This document shows positions 31,945 through 42,570 of a DNA stretch of 64,000 bases, piece by piece. The position numbers and the translations under genes are program-made. Every line of letters begins with the position of its first letter. The first letter of the stretch is position 1. Under the pieces are notes generated by a model. It searched no databases and was not told where the DNA came from. It saw nothing but the letters and a program-made list of their open reading frames with translations. Origin of the DNA: Mycobacterium marseillense (lineage in GTDB: Bacteria; Actinomycetota; Actinomycetes; Mycobacteriales; Mycobacteriaceae); assembly GCF_010731675.1 (NCBI RefSeq), contig NZ_AP022584.1, forward strand, positions 2,108,001-2,172,000. Reading direction: 5' to 3'.

Positions 31945-33150
31945 TTAAACCCCGAAAGCCGCCACAGCGCCGATCACGATGATCGCGGGAGGTCGGATAC
32001 CCTCGGCGCGAATCTTTTCGGGCGTGTCGGCCAGGGTGGCCCGCAAAGTGTGTTGAGCGGCCGTCGTTCCATGCTGAACGACAAGCACAGGTGTATCCGC
32101 AGGTCGGCCACCACTTATGAGGGCCTCGGCGAAAAGTTCGATGCGTTCGACGGCCATCAGCAAAACAATCGTGCCCGACAGCGCGGCTAGCGCATCCCAA
32201 TTCACTAACGATTCGGGATGCCCGGGCGGCAGATGGCCGCTGACCACCACGAACTCGTGATTGATCGCCCGATGAGTGACCGGGACACCCGCCAATGCGG
32301 GCACTCCTATGGCGCTTGTCACACCCGGCACCACCGTGACCGGGATCCCGGCGTCGGCGCACGCGAGCACCTCCTCGTAGCCGCGGGCGAAGACGAACGG
32401 GTCCCCCCCTTTGAGGCGCACCACGAAGCCGCCGGCCCGGGCCCGTTCGATCATGACGTCATTGATGGCGTCCTGGGCCATCGCCCGTCCGTAGGGGATC
32501 TTGGCGGCGTCGATGACTTCCACGTGTGGGGCCAGCTCGGCGAGCAGTTCCGGCGGCGCGAGGCGGTCGGCGACCACGACGTCGGCCTGCGCGAGCAGGC
32601 GGCGGCCCCGCACGGTGATCAGTTCGGGGTCGCCGGGACCGCCGCCGATCAGCGCCACGCTGCCCGCCACCACGTCGGCGCTCACCGGGCCTTCGGGCGT
32701 GATGACCCCGGTCTGCAGCGCCTCCCGGATCGCCGAGCGGATCGCCGCCGAGCGCCGGTGCTCGCCGCCGGCCAGGACGCCGACGGACAAGCCCGCATAG
32801 CTGAAAGACGCTGGCGTCACTGCGGTTCCCTCGACGGCGACGTCCGCACGGACGCAGAAGATCTGTCGGCTTTCGGCCTCGGCGACCACGGCCTCGTTCA
32901 CGCGCGGGTCGTCGGTGGCGGCGATCGCGTACCAGGCTCCGTCGAGGTCGCCGTCGCGGTATTCGCGCAGTGCCAGGGTGATTCCGGTCATCGCCTCGAC
33001 CGAGCGGGTGGCGCTGCGGGAGATGACATGCACGTCGGCGCCGCTGGCGATGAGCAACGGCAGCCGGCGCTGGGCGACGGTGCCGCCGCCGACGACGACG
33101 ACCTTCTTGCCGGTCAGCCGCAGCCCAACGAGGTAGGCGCTCTCAGTCAC
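31945..33150 (-). CDS. cysG: Siroheme synthase: uroporphyrin-III methyltransferase with precorrin-2 dehydrogenase domain
   Basis: 401 residues. The N-terminal NAD-binding domain (VVVVGGGTVAQRRLPLL near residue 18) oxidises precorrin-2 and inserts iron. The C-terminal SUMT domain begins at VALIGGGPGDPELITVRG near residue 164 and contains RLKGGDPFVFARG and GVPVTHR. Its product feeds siroheme for nitrite/sulfite reductases, and precorrin-2 for cobalamin. It lies after cobB on the same strand with an 81-bp gap and before efpA. Confidence 0.93.
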   Translation of the reverse strand: MTESAYLVGLRLTGKKVVVVGGGTVAQRRLPLLIASGADVHVISRSATRSVEAMTGITLALREYRDGDLDGAWYAIAATDDPRVNEAVVAEAESRQIFCVRADVAVEGTAVTPASFSYAGLSVGVLAGGEHRRSAAIRSAIREALQTGVITPEGPVSADVVAGSVALIGGGPGDPELITVRGRRLLAQADVVVADRLAPPELLAELAPHVEVIDAAKIPYGRAMAQDAINDVMIERARAGGFVVRLKGGDPFVFARGYEEVLACADAGIPVTVVPGVTSAIGVPALAGVPVTHRAINHEFVVVSGHLPPGHPESLVNWDALAALSGTIVLLMAVERIELFAEALISGGRPADTPVLVVQHGTTAAQHTLRATLADTPEKIRAEGIRPPAIIVIGAVAAFGV

Positions 33151-33189
33151 CCGGCAAGCTTAGTGGTTGCCGTCGCCGGCGCCGCGCGC

Positions 33190-33235
33190 GTAACGCCACG
33201 GCGAAGTTCGGCCGGATTTTTCGCCGCGACGTTAC
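33190..33235 (-). terminator. Nested hairpin at the cobB 3' end
   Basis: GTAACG (33190-33195) pairs with CGTTAC (33230-33235), and inside it GGCGAA (33200-33205) pairs with TTCGCC (33220-33225). It overlaps the cobB stop codon and lies in the gap before cysG. The same outer and inner arm plan is seen at 9495-9540. Confidence 0.4.
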
Positions 33236-34623
33236 ATTCGCCGACGGGCGGGCCGGGCCGCGTGGGCGACGAAGCGCGCCACCGCCTCCGGCGCAGCGGC
33301 AGGGTGGGTGTGCAGATACGACGCGTGAACGCCGTCGTGCACGACGCCGTCGCGCACCGTCCCGCCCGCGTCGTCGGCGTCGGGGGCCCGGTACATCCAT
33401 GCCGGCTGGTAGCTGTCGCTGAATGTGACTGCGGTGCGGTGGAATTCGTGTCCCACCGCGCGCTGGCCCGCGGTGTACAGCGGGGAGTCGGCCACGGCGA
33501 CGGCGTCGCGGTAGGCCAGCGTCAACTGCGGGGTGAACCGGGCCTGCCCGTCCAGCACGCCGCACATCGGGTGGCCGTCGAGTTCGGCGGCCAAGTAGAT
33601 CAGCCCGGCGCACTCGGCATGGACGGGCGCTCCGGCCGCGGCCAGCTCCTTGATCTGCCGGCGCACGACCTCGTTGGCGGAGAGCTCGGCGGTGAATTGT
33701 TCGGGAAAGCCGCCGGGCAACAACACCGCAGCGCTGCCGTCGGGCAACGCGTCGCTGAGCGGATCGAATTCGGCGACGTCCGCGCCGGCGGCCACCAGCA
33801 GCTCGGCATGCTCGGCGTAGCCGAAGCTGAAGGCCTTCCCCGCCGCTACGGCGACCGTGACGCGCTCGCCGACCCGTCGCTCCCCCACCGCGGCCGCCGG
33901 ATCCCACGGCTCTCCCGCCGCCGGGGCCCGCGCCGCCGCGAGCACGGCCGCCAGGTCGACGTGGCGGGCGACCAACGCGGTCATCGCGTCGACCGCGTCT
34001 CGGGCCCGGCGCCCGTACTCCACGGCGGTGACCAGGCCCAGATACCGTGTGGGCAGCTCCAATTCGACGGCGCGCCCGATGGCGCCCAGCACCGGGACCC
34101 CGGCCTGCTCGCAGGCCTGCCGCAGCACTTGCTCATGCCGGGCCGAGCCGACCCGGTTCAGGATCACGCCGGCGACCCGGGTCGCGGTGTCGAACGTCGA
34201 AAAGCCGTGCAGCAGTGCGGCGATGCTCTGGCTTTGACCCCGTGCGTCGACGACCAGGACGACGGGCGCACCCAGCAGGCCGGCGACGTGGGCGGTCGAC
34301 CCCGCGGCCGGGGCGGTGGCGGTGGGCCCGATCCGGCCGTCGAACAGCCCCATCACCCCTTCGATCACGGCGATGTCCGCGCCGGCGGCACCGTGGGCGT
34401 ACAGCGGGGCGATGAGGCCCTCGCCGACCAGTACCGGGTCGAGGTTGCGGCCCGGCCGGCCGGCGGCGAGGCCGTGATAGCCGGGATCGATGAAATCCGG
34501 GCCCACCTTGAACGGCGCGACGGTGTGTCCCGCCTGCCGCAGGGCGCCGATCAAACCCGTTGCCACGGTGGTCTTTCCGCTGCCGGAGGCCGGTGCGGCG
34601 ATGACCACGGCGGGAACACTCAC
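33232..34623 (-). CDS. cobB: Cobyrinic (or hydrogenobyrinic) acid a,c-diamide synthase
   Basis: 463 residues. The N-terminal P-loop-type domain begins VIAAPASGSGKTTVATGL and the C-terminal glutamine amidotransferase domain carries the nucleophile in HAECAGLIYLA. It amidates the a and c carboxylates of the corrin ring with glutamine and ATP. The GTG at 34623 overlaps the cobO stop (GTGA) and gives the usual family length; a longer upstream frame runs through cobO and is rejected. The operon order here is GNAT, chelatase-like gene, cobO, cobB. Confidence 0.95.
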   Translation of the reverse strand: MSVPAVVIAAPASGSGKTTVATGLIGALRQAGHTVAPFKVGPDFIDPGYHGLAAGRPGRNLDPVLVGEGLIAPLYAHGAAGADIAVIEGVMGLFDGRIGPTATAPAAGSTAHVAGLLGAPVVLVVDARGQSQSIAALLHGFSTFDTATRVAGVILNRVGSARHEQVLRQACEQAGVPVLGAIGRAVELELPTRYLGLVTAVEYGRRARDAVDAMTALVARHVDLAAVLAAARAPAAGEPWDPAAAVGERRVGERVTVAVAAGKAFSFGYAEHAELLVAAGADVAEFDPLSDALPDGSAAVLLPGGFPEQFTAELSANEVVRRQIKELAAAGAPVHAECAGLIYLAAELDGHPMCGVLDGQARFTPQLTLAYRDAVAVADSPLYTAGQRAVGHEFHRTAVTFSDSYQPAWMYRAPDADDAGGTVRDGVVHDGVHASYLHTHPAAAPEAVARFVAHAARPARRRM

Positions 34624-35234
34624 CACTCGATGCCCTTCTGGCCCTTGCGCCCGGCGTCCATCGGATGCTTGACCTTGGTCATCTCGGTGACCAGGTCGGC
34701 GGCGTCGATCAGCGGTTGTGGGGCATCGCGTCCGGTGATGACGACGTGCTGGTGGCCGGGCCGCGATGACAACGTCTCGACCACCTCGTCGACGTCCACC
34801 CAGCCCCACTTCAGCGGATAGGTGAACTCGTCGAGCACGTAGAAGTCGTGGCGCTGGGCGGCCAGTCGGCGCGCGACCTCGGCCCAGCCGTCGGCCGCGG
34901 CCGCCGCGTGATCGATGTCGTTGCCCGGCTTGCGCGTCCACGACCAACCCGCGCCCATCTTGTGCCACTCGACCGGGGCACCGATGCCCTGCTGCTCGTG
35001 CACGTCGCCCAGTGCGGCGAATGCCGCCTCCTCGCCCACCTTCCACTTGGCACTCTTGACGAACTGGAACACCGCGACGGAAAGCCCGGCGTTCCAGGCG
35101 CGCAACGCCATCCCCAACGCCGCCGTCGACTTTCCCTTGCCGGTGCCGGTGTGCACCGCCAGCACGGGCGTGTGACGGCGCGCCCGGGTGGTCAGACCGT
35201 CATCGGGGATCTGGAGTGGAACTCCTTGCGGCAT
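34620..35234 (-). CDS. cobO: Corrinoid adenosyltransferase
   Basis: 204 residues with the P-loop GTGKGKST at residues 30-37, and LDEFTYPLKWGWV and VITGRDAPQPLIDAADLVTE downstream, the CobA/CobO family pattern. It transfers the adenosyl group of ATP to the cobalt of corrinoids. It starts 15 bp after the chelatase-like gene, with an AGAAAGG-type ribosome site before the ATG at 35234. The downstream cobB overlaps by four bases. Confidence 0.95.
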   Translation of the reverse strand: MPQGVPLQIPDDGLTTRARRHTPVLAVHTGTGKGKSTAALGMALRAWNAGLSVAVFQFVKSAKWKVGEEAAFAALGDVHEQQGIGAPVEWHKMGAGWSWTRKPGNDIDHAAAAADGWAEVARRLAAQRHDFYVLDEFTYPLKWGWVDVDEVVETLSSRPGHQHVVITGRDAPQPLIDAADLVTEMTKVKHPMDAGRKGQKGIEW

Positions 35235-35249
35235 AACGGATTACCTTTC

Positions 35250-37091
35250 TCAGGCCACGTCGCGCACCGCACGCGTCAACGAATCGGCGTGTAGCTGTTC
35301 CAGCCGAACGGCCGGTGCACCGAGTTGGCGGGCCAGCTGCTCGGCCAGGCCCAGCCGCACATACGACGTCTCGCAGTCCACGACCACCGCGGCGGCGCCT
35401 TCGGCGACCAACCGCGCCGCCGCGGATCGGGTGCGGCCCAACGGATCCGGGCCGGCGGTGGCCCGGCCGTCGGTGAGCACCACCACCAGCGAGCGGCGGG
35501 CCCGGTCGCGCGCCTTCTCCCGGACGATCAGCTCCCGCGCGGCGAGCAGGCCTTCGGCCAGCGGGGTCTTACCGCCGGTGTCGAAGCGGGCCAGCCGCCG
35601 GCCCGCGATGTGCGCCGAGGAGGTCGGCGGCAACAACAACCGGGCGTCCTGGTGCCGGAAGGTGATCACGGCGACCTTGTCGCGGCGCTGATAGGCGTCG
35701 CGCAGCAGCGACAGGGTGGCGCCGCTGACCGCCGCCATGCGGTCCCGGGCGGCCATCGAACCCGAGGCGTCCACCACGAAGATCACCAGGTTGCCTTCGC
35801 GTCCCTCGCGCACGGCGCGGCGCACGTCGTCGGGCTGTGGCCGCAGCGGCCCGGCCCCGGCGCGCTCGGCGGCCGAGAGCAGCGTGGCGAACAGGTGCAG
35901 TCCGTGCCCACCGCAACTGGTGTCGTCGCCCTCGGTGGCGGCGATGACGCTGCCGCTGGCGTTGCGCGCCCGTGACCGCCGCCCGGGCGCGCCCTCCCCG
36001 ACACCCGGGACGCGCAGCGCGCGGGCGCGGAAGGTTTGCGACGGCGGCGCGCTGGGTTTCGTCGTCGAGGGCTGCGCCGGCGTGCTGTCCCCCGAGTCCC
36101 GTTGTGGCCCATCCTGTTCGGTGTCCGCCGATTGGCCGCCGCCGGGTGGGTCGGGCTCGGGTTCCGGGTCAGAGCCGGCCTGCGCCAGGGCCTCGTCCAG
36201 CTGGTCGCGGTCGATACCCGGATCGTCGAAGGGATCGCGGCGGCGCCGGTGCGGCAGCGCCAGCTCGGCGGCCACCCGGATGTCCTGCTCCTCGACGGTG
36301 CGCGCCCCGCGCCAGGCGGCATGCGCGACGGCGGTGCGGGCCACCACCAGGTCCGCGCGCATGCCGTCGACGTCGAACGCCGCGCACAGCGCCGCGATGC
36401 GGCGTAACTCGTTGTCGGGCAACACCACGTCGTCGACGAGCGCGCGGGCCGCGGCGATGCGCCCGGCGAGCTCGGCGTCGGCGGCGGCGTAGCGCTCGGC
36501 GAAGCCGTCCGGGTCGGCCTCATAGGCCATGCGCTGCCGGATGACTTGCGCCCGCACGTCGACGTCGCGCGAGGCGTGCACGTCGACGGTCAGCCCGAAC
36601 CGGTCCAACAGCTGCGGGCGCAGTTCGCCCTCTTCGGGATTCATCGTGCCGATCAGCACGAACCGCGCCTCATGCGAATGCGAGATGCCGTCGCGTTCGA
36701 TGTGCACCCGTCCCATCGCCGCGGCATCGAGCAGCACGTCGACGAGGTGATCGTGCAGCAGGTTGACCTCGTCGACGTAGAGCACGCCGCCGTGCGCGCG
36801 GGCCAACAGGCCCGGCGAAAACGCGTGCTCGCCGTCGCGCAGCACGCGCTGCAGATCCAGTGAGCCGATAACCCTGTCTTCGGTTGCCCCGAGTGGCATT
36901 TCGACCAGGCCGGAGTCACTGCCGGTCGCCGCGGACAGTAACGCGGCCAGGCCGCGCACGGCCGTCGACTTGGCGGTGCCCTTTTCGCCGCGGATGAGCG
37001 CGCCGCCGATCTCGGGGCGCACGGCGCACAACAGCAGGGCAAGCCGCAGCTGGTCGTGGCCGACGATGGCGCTGAACGGGTAGGGCCTCAC
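35250..37091 (-). CDS. Mg-chelatase-like AAA+/VWA protein
   Basis: 613 residues. An AAA+ domain (Walker A GEKGTAKS at residues 35-42, [11 protein letters not shown] as Walker B near 102-112) is joined by an acidic, proline-rich linker (about 305-350) to a C-terminal VWA domain with the MIDAS motif DASGS at 441-445. This is the fused ChlI/ChlD architecture. Mycobacteria do not make chlorophyll; beside cobO and cobB it most likely helps cobalt insertion, but the matching large subunit CobN is not in this window. The GTG at 37091 overlaps the GNAT stop. Matches Rv2850c. Confidence 0.9.
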   Translation of the reverse strand: MRPYPFSAIVGHDQLRLALLLCAVRPEIGGALIRGEKGTAKSTAVRGLAALLSAATGSDSGLVEMPLGATEDRVIGSLDLQRVLRDGEHAFSPGLLARAHGGVLYVDEVNLLHDHLVDVLLDAAAMGRVHIERDGISHSHEARFVLIGTMNPEEGELRPQLLDRFGLTVDVHASRDVDVRAQVIRQRMAYEADPDGFAERYAAADAELAGRIAAARALVDDVVLPDNELRRIAALCAAFDVDGMRADLVVARTAVAHAAWRGARTVEEQDIRVAAELALPHRRRRDPFDDPGIDRDQLDEALAQAGSDPEPEPDPPGGGQSADTEQDGPQRDSGDSTPAQPSTTKPSAPPSQTFRARALRVPGVGEGAPGRRSRARNASGSVIAATEGDDTSCGGHGLHLFATLLSAAERAGAGPLRPQPDDVRRAVREGREGNLVIFVVDASGSMAARDRMAAVSGATLSLLRDAYQRRDKVAVITFRHQDARLLLPPTSSAHIAGRRLARFDTGGKTPLAEGLLAARELIVREKARDRARRSLVVVLTDGRATAGPDPLGRTRSAAARLVAEGAAAVVVDCETSYVRLGLAEQLARQLGAPAVRLEQLHADSLTRAVRDVA

Positions 37092-37558
37092 GGCTTGGCC
37101 GCCGGACCGGAGCCGGGCCGCAGCATGGGCACGTGCGGGACGCCGTCGTCGAGGAAATCGTCGCCGTCGCGCACGAATCCGTGCTGGGCGTACATGTCGG
37201 CCAAATACGATTGCGCGTTGATCCGGCAAGGGTAGTCACCCACCTCGGCCAGGGCCGCGCGCAGCAACCGGGTGGTGTGTCCCTGCCCACGGGCGCTGCG
37301 CTTGGTGCACAGCCGCCCGATGCGGAACGCCTTCTCGCCTCCGGGGTGCTCCTCCATCAGGCGCAGGGTGCAGATCACCTCGCCGTCGGCCCTCTCCAGC
37401 CAGAAGTGCCGGGTTTCGGCCAGCAGGTCGCGGCCGTCCAATTCCGGATACGGGATCGCCTGCTCGACGACGAACACCTCCACCCTGAGCTTGAGCAGCT
37501 CGTAAAGTGTCTGGGCATCAAGGTCTTTGGCCCAGATACGCCGCAGTGCTTCACTCAA
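37088..37558 (-). CDS. GNAT family N-acetyltransferase (ElaA-like)
   Basis: 156 residues. The segments [24 protein letters not shown] and [17 protein letters not shown] (acetyl-CoA binding, RxxGxG/A type) identify the ElaA branch of GNAT proteins. The substrate is unknown. Translation starts with TTG at 37558, because the only in-frame sequence upstream is the repeat array, which contains stops. The array ends in GAGGAGGAGC eight bases before the TTG, so the repeat provides the Shine-Dalgarno sequence. It is first in the cobalamin-linked operon. Matches Rv2851c. Confidence 0.88.
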   Translation of the reverse strand: MSEALRRIWAKDLDAQTLYELLKLRVEVFVVEQAIPYPELDGRDLLAETRHFWLERADGEVICTLRLMEEHPGGEKAFRIGRLCTKRSARGQGHTTRLLRAALAEVGDYPCRINAQSYLADMYAQHGFVRDGDDFLDDGVPHVPMLRPGSGPAAKP

Positions 37559-37560
37559 TT

Positions 37561-37914
37561 GCGCCGCTCCTCCTCATCGCTACGCTCTGCATCGTCGTCG
37601 ACGCGACTCAACTGCGCCGCCCCTCCTCATCGCTACGCTCTGCATCGTCGTCGACGCGACTCAACTGCGCCGCCCCTCCTCATCGCTACGCTCTGCATCG
37701 TCGTCGACGCGACTCAACTGCGCCGCCCCTCCTCATCGCTACGCTCTGCATCGTCGTCGACGCGACTCAACTGCGCCGCCCCTCCTCATCGCTACGCTCT
37801 GCATCGTCGTCGACGCGACTCAACTGCGCCGCCCCTCCTCATCGCTACGCTCTGCATCGTCGTCGGCGCGACTCAACTGCGCCGCCCCTCCTCATCGCTA
37901 CGCTCTGCATCGTC
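37561..37914 (-). repeat. MIRU-like VNTR, 53 bp x 6.7, between mqo and the GNAT gene
   Basis: Six full 53-bp units start at 37561, 37614, 37667, 37720, 37773 and 37826, and 36 bp of a seventh ends at 37914. They are almost identical, with changes only near the ends of the array. On the minus strand each unit reads GACGATGCAGAGCGTAGCGA, GAGGAGGGGC, then CGCAGTTGAGTCGC. The TTGAGT copies the start bases of the downstream GNAT gene. The mqo stop codon is in the sixth unit. Confidence 0.95.
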
Positions 37915-39393
37915 ACCCAACCCCAGCACTTTCGTTCCCCACGCAAAAACCTCGTCGTACAGCGCGGGCTCGTCCGACAGCGACACCCCTAGCGACGGCA
38001 CCATCTCCTTGAGCGCGGGCAGCCACGACTGAAAGCGGTCGGCGAAGCACCGCTGCAACACGCCGAGCATGATCGGCACCGCGGTCGTCGCCCCCGGCGA
38101 GCCGCCGAGCAGACCCGCGATGCTGCCATCGGCGGCCCCCACCACCACGGTGTCGAAGTCGAGCACCCCGCCTTTGCGCTTGTCGCGCCGGATCACCTGC
38201 ACGCGCTGGCCGGCCACCGTCAGCTCCCAGTCCGAACCCACTGCGGTGGGCGCGAATTCGCGCAGCATGCGTAGCCGGTCGGGTTCGGAGAGCCGCAGTT
38301 GGCCGAGCAGGTAACGCACAAGAGTCAGCTGGGTGACACCGACGCCGAGCAGCGAGGCCAGGTTGTGCGGCTTTACCGAGCGGGGCAGGTCGGTGAAATG
38401 CCCGTGCTTCAAGAACTTCGGTGACCAGCCGGCGTACGGGCCGAACACCAGCCACGGCTTGCCGTTGACGTAGCGCAGGTCCAGATGCAATGCCCCCAGG
38501 GGCGGGGCGCCGGGCGCGGGCGCTCCGTAGACCTTGGCTCGGTGCGCGGCGGTGAGCGGCGGGTTGTCGGCGCGCAGGAACCGGCCGCCGATCGGGAATC
38601 CCGCGAAGCCCTTGACCTCGCTGATGCCGGACTTCTGCAGCAGCGGCAGCGCGTCACCGCCGGCCCCGACAAACACGAACTTGGCGTGACAGCGCCGCTT
38701 TTCGCCGGTGCGGCGATTGCGGATCGACAGCGTCCAGCCGCCGTCGGACCCGCGGGACAGGTTGCGGACCTCGTGGCCGAACAGGGCCGTCGCGCCACCT
38801 TGCACACAGAAACCGACCAACTGCCGCGACAGCGCACCGAAGTCGACATCGGTGCCGTGGGCGGCCCAGTTGAGCGCGGTCGGCGCGGCGAAGTCGCGGC
38901 GGGCGGCCATGAACGGCAGCCGACGGGCGAACTCTCCCGCGTCCTCGATCAATTCGACGCCGGCGAACAACGGGTTGGCCGCCAGCGCCGCGCGGCGCCG
39001 CCGCAGATAGTCGACGCGCTGCGCCCCGCGCACGAAGCTCGCGTGCGGGATGCGGGTCAGGAAGCGCCGATCGGTCAGGATGCCGTTCTCGACCGCGTAA
39101 GCCCAGAACTGGCGGGTGACCTGAAACTGCTCGTTGATGCGCACCGCTTTGCTGATGTCGATCGAGCCGTCGGCGCGCTGCGGGGTGTAGTTCAGCTCGC
39201 ACAGCGCCGAATGACCCGTGCCGGCGTTGTTCCAGGGGCCGCTGCTTTCGGCCCCGACGGCGTCGAGGCGCTCCACGAAGGTCAGCGACCACTCCGGCTG
39301 CAGCCGGCGCAGCAACGCGCCCAGCGTCGCGCTCATGATGCCCGCGCCCACCAGCACGACGTCCGTGCGCGTGGTTGTGGCTAGCGATGACAC
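37873..39393 (-). CDS. mqo: Malate:quinone oxidoreductase
   Basis: 506 residues. An FAD-dependent membrane-associated enzyme that oxidises malate to oxaloacetate and passes electrons to quinone. The FAD loop [13 protein letters not shown] is at the N-terminus and [20 protein letters not shown] is the family signature. The GTG at 39393 ([11 protein letters not shown]) was preferred over a TTG at 39447 with no ribosome site. The last 14 residues ([14 protein letters not shown]) and the stop come from the VNTR, so the natural C-terminus after KVLGL has been replaced or extended. Matches Rv2852c. Confidence 0.94.
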   Translation of the reverse strand: MSSLATTTRTDVVLVGAGIMSATLGALLRRLQPEWSLTFVERLDAVGAESSGPWNNAGTGHSALCELNYTPQRADGSIDISKAVRINEQFQVTRQFWAYAVENGILTDRRFLTRIPHASFVRGAQRVDYLRRRRAALAANPLFAGVELIEDAGEFARRLPFMAARRDFAAPTALNWAAHGTDVDFGALSRQLVGFCVQGGATALFGHEVRNLSRGSDGGWTLSIRNRRTGEKRRCHAKFVFVGAGGDALPLLQKSGISEVKGFAGFPIGGRFLRADNPPLTAAHRAKVYGAPAPGAPPLGALHLDLRYVNGKPWLVFGPYAGWSPKFLKHGHFTDLPRSVKPHNLASLLGVGVTQLTLVRYLLGQLRLSEPDRLRMLREFAPTAVGSDWELTVAGQRVQVIRRDKRKGGVLDFDTVVVGAADGSIAGLLGGSPGATTAVPIMLGVLQRCFADRFQSWLPALKEMVPSLGVSLSDEPALYDEVFAWGTKVLGLGDDAERSDEEGRRS

Positions 39394-39505
39394 CGGTGTG
39401 CTGGTCCTTCCCTCGACTGGGCCGATCCTCAGGTTATCCCGCGGCAAAGTGGGCGCGAACGACGTGCGGCGGCCCCATGCCCAGCAAAAGCTCTAAGCTT
39501 GCCTC

Positions 39506-40537
39506 GTGACTGGCTGGGTGCCCGATGTCCTACCTGGATATTGGCAGCGCACCATCGCGCTCGGCCGTGATCCCGCCGGTGAGGGCGACATCGTCGCGAC
39601 CCTGATCCGGCGCGGACCCGAACCGGCGCAAGCCGGCGGCCAGACAGGTCCGGCCGGGCAAGCGGTGCTGGCGGTGCACGGCTACACCGACTACTTCTTC
39701 CACACCGAGCTGGCCGACCATTTTGCCGCCCGCGGCTTCGCCTTCTACGCGCTGGACCTTCACAAGTGCGGCCGCTCGCGGCGCGACGGCCAGACACCGC
39801 ACTTCATCACCGACCTCGCCAACTACGACGCCGAGCTCGAGCACGCCCTGGACGCCGTGCGAGCGCAGGCGCGCAACATTCTGGTGTACGGGCATTCCGC
39901 GGGCGGGCTCATCGTGTCGTTGTGGCTGGCTCGGTTGCGCCGCCGCAACCCGGCCGCGCACGCCGACATTGCCGGCCTGGTGCTCAACAGCCCGTTCCTG
40001 GAGCTGCCCGGACCGGGCGCGCTGCGGCATTCGGCGACCGTGGCGCTGATCGCGGGTCTGTCGCGGGTACGGTCCAAGGGCGTGGCCCGGTCGCCGGGTG
40101 AGGGCGGCTACGGCACCACGTTGCACCGCGACTATGGCGGGCAATTCGACTACAACCTGCAGTGGAAACCCGTGGGGGGCTTCCCGATCACCTTCGGCTG
40201 GCTGCACGCTATCCGCCGCGGCCAGGCCCGGCTGCACCGCGGCCTCGACGTCGGAGTGCCGAATCTGATCCTGCGCTCGGACCACAGCGTGCAGGAAACC
40301 GCGGACCCGGCGTCCATGCGGTGTGGCGACGCCGTTCTCGACGTCACCCAGATCGCCCGGTGGGCGGGCTGTGTCGGGAACCGCAGCACCATCGTTCCGG
40401 TGGTCGACGCCAAGCACGACGTGTTCTTGTCGTTGGAGGGCCCCCGCGGCGTCGCCTATCGGGAACTGGATCTCTGGCTCGACGAGTACCTGCCCACCAA
40501 CAACAGCGATGCCCCGGCGTCGTTCGGAAAGGGGTGA
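39506..40537 (+). CDS. Alpha/beta hydrolase (serine aminopeptidase S33/monoacylglycerol lipase-like)
   Basis: 343 residues. The nucleophile elbow GHSAGG is near residue 132, [13 protein letters not shown] holds the oxyanion region, and [13 protein letters not shown] contains the probable catalytic His. There is no signal peptide. The S33-type fold suggests a lipase or esterase on small acyl substrates. The GTG start at 39506 is divergent from mqo. mtr follows two bases after its stop, so the two form an operon, as with Rv2854-Rv2855. Confidence 0.85.
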   Translation: MTGWVPDVLPGYWQRTIALGRDPAGEGDIVATLIRRGPEPAQAGGQTGPAGQAVLAVHGYTDYFFHTELADHFAARGFAFYALDLHKCGRSRRDGQTPHFITDLANYDAELEHALDAVRAQARNILVYGHSAGGLIVSLWLARLRRRNPAAHADIAGLVLNSPFLELPGPGALRHSATVALIAGLSRVRSKGVARSPGEGGYGTTLHRDYGGQFDYNLQWKPVGGFPITFGWLHAIRRGQARLHRGLDVGVPNLILRSDHSVQETADPASMRCGDAVLDVTQIARWAGCVGNRSTIVPVVDAKHDVFLSLEGPRGVAYRELDLWLDEYLPTNNSDAPASFGKG

Positions 40538-40539
40538 CG

Positions 40540-41919
40540 GTGGAGACCTACGACGTCGCGATCATCGGAACCGGTTCGGGCAACAGCATTCTCGACGATC
40601 GTTTCGCCGACAAGCGGGTGGCCATCTGCGAGCAGGGCACCTTCGGGGGCACGTGCCTGAACGTCGGGTGCATCCCGACCAAGATGTTCGTCTACGCCGC
40701 CGAGGTCGCCCAGAGCGTCCGGGAGGCGGCGCGCTACGGCATCGACGCCCGCATCGAGCGGGTGCGTTGGGATGACATCGTCTCGCGCGTCTTCGGGCGC
40801 ATCGATCCGATCGGGGTGAGCGGCGAGGATTACCGCAATGCCGCACCCAATATCGATGTGTACAAACAGCACACGCGGTTCGGTCCGGTCCAGGCCGACG
40901 GGCGCTACCTGTTGCGCACCGACGCCGGCGACGAGTTCACGGCCGACCAGGTGGTGATCGCGGCGGGGGCGCGGGCCGTGGTCCCACCGGCGATCCTCGA
41001 GTGCGGCGCGACGTACCACACCAGCGACACGATCATGCGAATCGCCGAACTGCCAGAGCATTTGGTGATCGTCGGCGGCGGTTTCGTCGCGGCCGAATTC
41101 GCCCACATCTTCTCCGCCCTGGGCTCGCGGGTCACACTGGTGGTCCGGGGCTCCACACTGCTGCGGCATCTCGACGACGTCGTCGGCGAGCGCTTCACCC
41201 GCATCGCGGCCAGCAAGTGGGAACTGCACACCCACTGCAACGTCGTCGGTGCCGAAAACCAGGGTTCGGGCGTCGCGGTGCAACTCGACGACGGTCGCAC
41301 CGTGAACGCCGACGCGCTGCTGGTGGCGACCGGCCGCGTACCCAACGGCGATCTGCTCGACGCCGAGCAGGCCGGTATCACCATCGACGACGGCCTGGTG
41401 GTCGTCGACGAGTACCAGCGGACCACGGCGCGTGGCGTTTTCGCGCTCGGCGACGTCTCCTCGCGGTATCAGCTCAAGCACGTCGCCAACCACGAGGCGC
41501 GCGTCGTGCAGCACAACCTGCTGTGCGACTGGGACGACACCGACGCGATGGCCGTCACTGACCATCGCTACGTGCCCGCGGCGGTGTTCACCGATCCGCA
41601 GATCGCCTCCGTCGGGCTAACCGAAAACCAGGCCATCGCACAGGGTTTCAAGATTTCGGTGAAGATCCAGAACTACGGCGATGTCGCGTACGGTTGGGCG
41701 GCGGAGGACACGACCGGGATCGTCAAACTGGTCGCCGAGCGCGGCACCGGCCGCTTGCTGGGCGCGCACATCATGGGTGATCAGGCCTCGTCGATCATCC
41801 AGCCGCTGATCCAAGCGATGAGCTTCGGGCTGACCGCCCCGCAGATGGCCCGCGGGCAGTACTGGATCCATCCGGCGCTGGCCGAAGTGGTGGAGAACGC
41901 GTTGTTGGGCCTGGACTGA
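40540..41919 (+). CDS. mtr: Mycothione reductase
   Basis: 459 residues, exactly the M. tuberculosis length, from the GTG at 40540. It reduces mycothiol disulfide with NADPH and FAD. The redox disulfide is Cys39 and Cys44 in GGTCLNVGC, the FAD loop is IIGTGSGN, the NADPH loop [12 protein letters not shown], and the C-terminal [13 protein letters not shown] contains the active-site His-Glu pair. Its presence confirms a mycothiol-using actinomycete. It meets the Fur-family gene tail to tail with 2 bp between. Confidence 0.97.
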   Translation: METYDVAIIGTGSGNSILDDRFADKRVAICEQGTFGGTCLNVGCIPTKMFVYAAEVAQSVREAARYGIDARIERVRWDDIVSRVFGRIDPIGVSGEDYRNAAPNIDVYKQHTRFGPVQADGRYLLRTDAGDEFTADQVVIAAGARAVVPPAILECGATYHTSDTIMRIAELPEHLVIVGGGFVAAEFAHIFSALGSRVTLVVRGSTLLRHLDDVVGERFTRIAASKWELHTHCNVVGAENQGSGVAVQLDDGRTVNADALLVATGRVPNGDLLDAEQAGITIDDGLVVVDEYQRTTARGVFALGDVSSRYQLKHVANHEARVVQHNLLCDWDDTDAMAVTDHRYVPAAVFTDPQIASVGLTENQAIAQGFKISVKIQNYGDVAYGWAAEDTTGIVKLVAERGTGRLLGAHIMGDQASSIIQPLIQAMSFGLTAPQMARGQYWIHPALAEVVENALLGLD

Positions 41920-41921
41920 CC

Positions 41922-42413
41922 TCAGCGCCGGCGCGGCCGGGCCGGCAGTGTGTCGTTTTGACACTGGGGACATACGCCGTGCAGCGTCAGACCGGCCGCC
42001 TCCGACAGCGCGAAGGAACTGCCCGCGATCGCATGCTCGAGCGCCAGGCTCAGCCGGCGGGCGGGCACCTCGATGATCGTGCCGCACTGCGTACACACCG
42101 CGTGGTGGTGCGGCGCGGTGGCCATCCCGTAGGTCGTGACACCCCCCTCGAGGGTCAGCGCGTGCAGCACCCCCTGATCGACCAGGGTGGTCACCGTGCG
42201 GTAGACCGTGGCCACGTCGGGCGCCTGGGCTCCCGGGGGCAGGAACTCACGCATCCTCTTGTCGATCTCGGCCACCGACAGGTGTCCGTTGACCGGTTCG
42301 AGCACCGTCAACACCTGGATCCGCGACGCCATCCGCCGCAGCCCGCGGGCGCGCAGCAGATCGCCGATCCTCTCGGTGACCGACGCGTCCGGCAGTGGCG
42401 ACTTGGGCGTCAC
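41922..42413 (-). CDS. Fur-family metal regulator, probably nickel-responsive (Nur-like)
   Basis: 163 residues. The N-terminal winged helix (RRMASRIQVLTVL, then PDVATVYRTVTTLVDQGVLHAL) is followed by the metal-binding dimer domain with HHHAVCTQCG and HGVCPQCQ (two CxxC pairs for structural zinc). Fur proteins respond to Fe, Zn, Mn, Ni or peroxide. The gene is divergent from nicT and beside a Ni-enzyme island, and a Nur-box-like dyad overlaps the nicT promoter, so nickel is the likely signal (inference). No such gene lies between mtr and nicT in M. tuberculosis. Confidence 0.8.
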   Translation of the reverse strand: MTPKSPLPDASVTERIGDLLRARGLRRMASRIQVLTVLEPVNGHLSVAEIDKRMREFLPPGAQAPDVATVYRTVTTLVDQGVLHALTLEGGVTTYGMATAPHHHAVCTQCGTIIEVPARRLSLALEHAIAGSSFALSEAAGLTLHGVCPQCQNDTLPARPRRR

Positions 42414-42478
42414 CGCTTCAGTGTCACGCCGCGGCGCCGGGATCGCCAGCTTTCGCCGCGATCGAGGGGCGCACGATT

Positions 42479-42519
42479 CTGCGATTCACTTGCATCTGGC
42501 GCGAGGCGGAACTTACAGT
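42479..42519 (+). promoter_or_regulatory. nicT promoter with a Nur-box-like dyad over the -35 element
   Basis: CTGCGA-TTCAC-TTGCAT at 42479-42495 resembles the TTGCAA-N5-TTGCAA operator described for Nur in Streptomyces (4 and 5 of 6 bases match). Its right half, TTGCAT at 42490-42495, can serve as -35, with an 18-bp spacer to a -10 TACAGT at 42514-42519. Binding there would block RNA polymerase. The region lies between the Fur-family gene and nicT and could control both. Confidence 0.5.
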
Positions 42520-42570
42520 CGTGCCGGTTGTGCCTGCCCGATACCGCGAGGACGCGCCGGAAGGACCCCA

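Noticed and set aside
37561..37914. Array of direct repeats that might look like CRISPR
   Set aside because: The 53-bp units abut with no spacers between them and no cas genes are in the window; it is a tandem VNTR.
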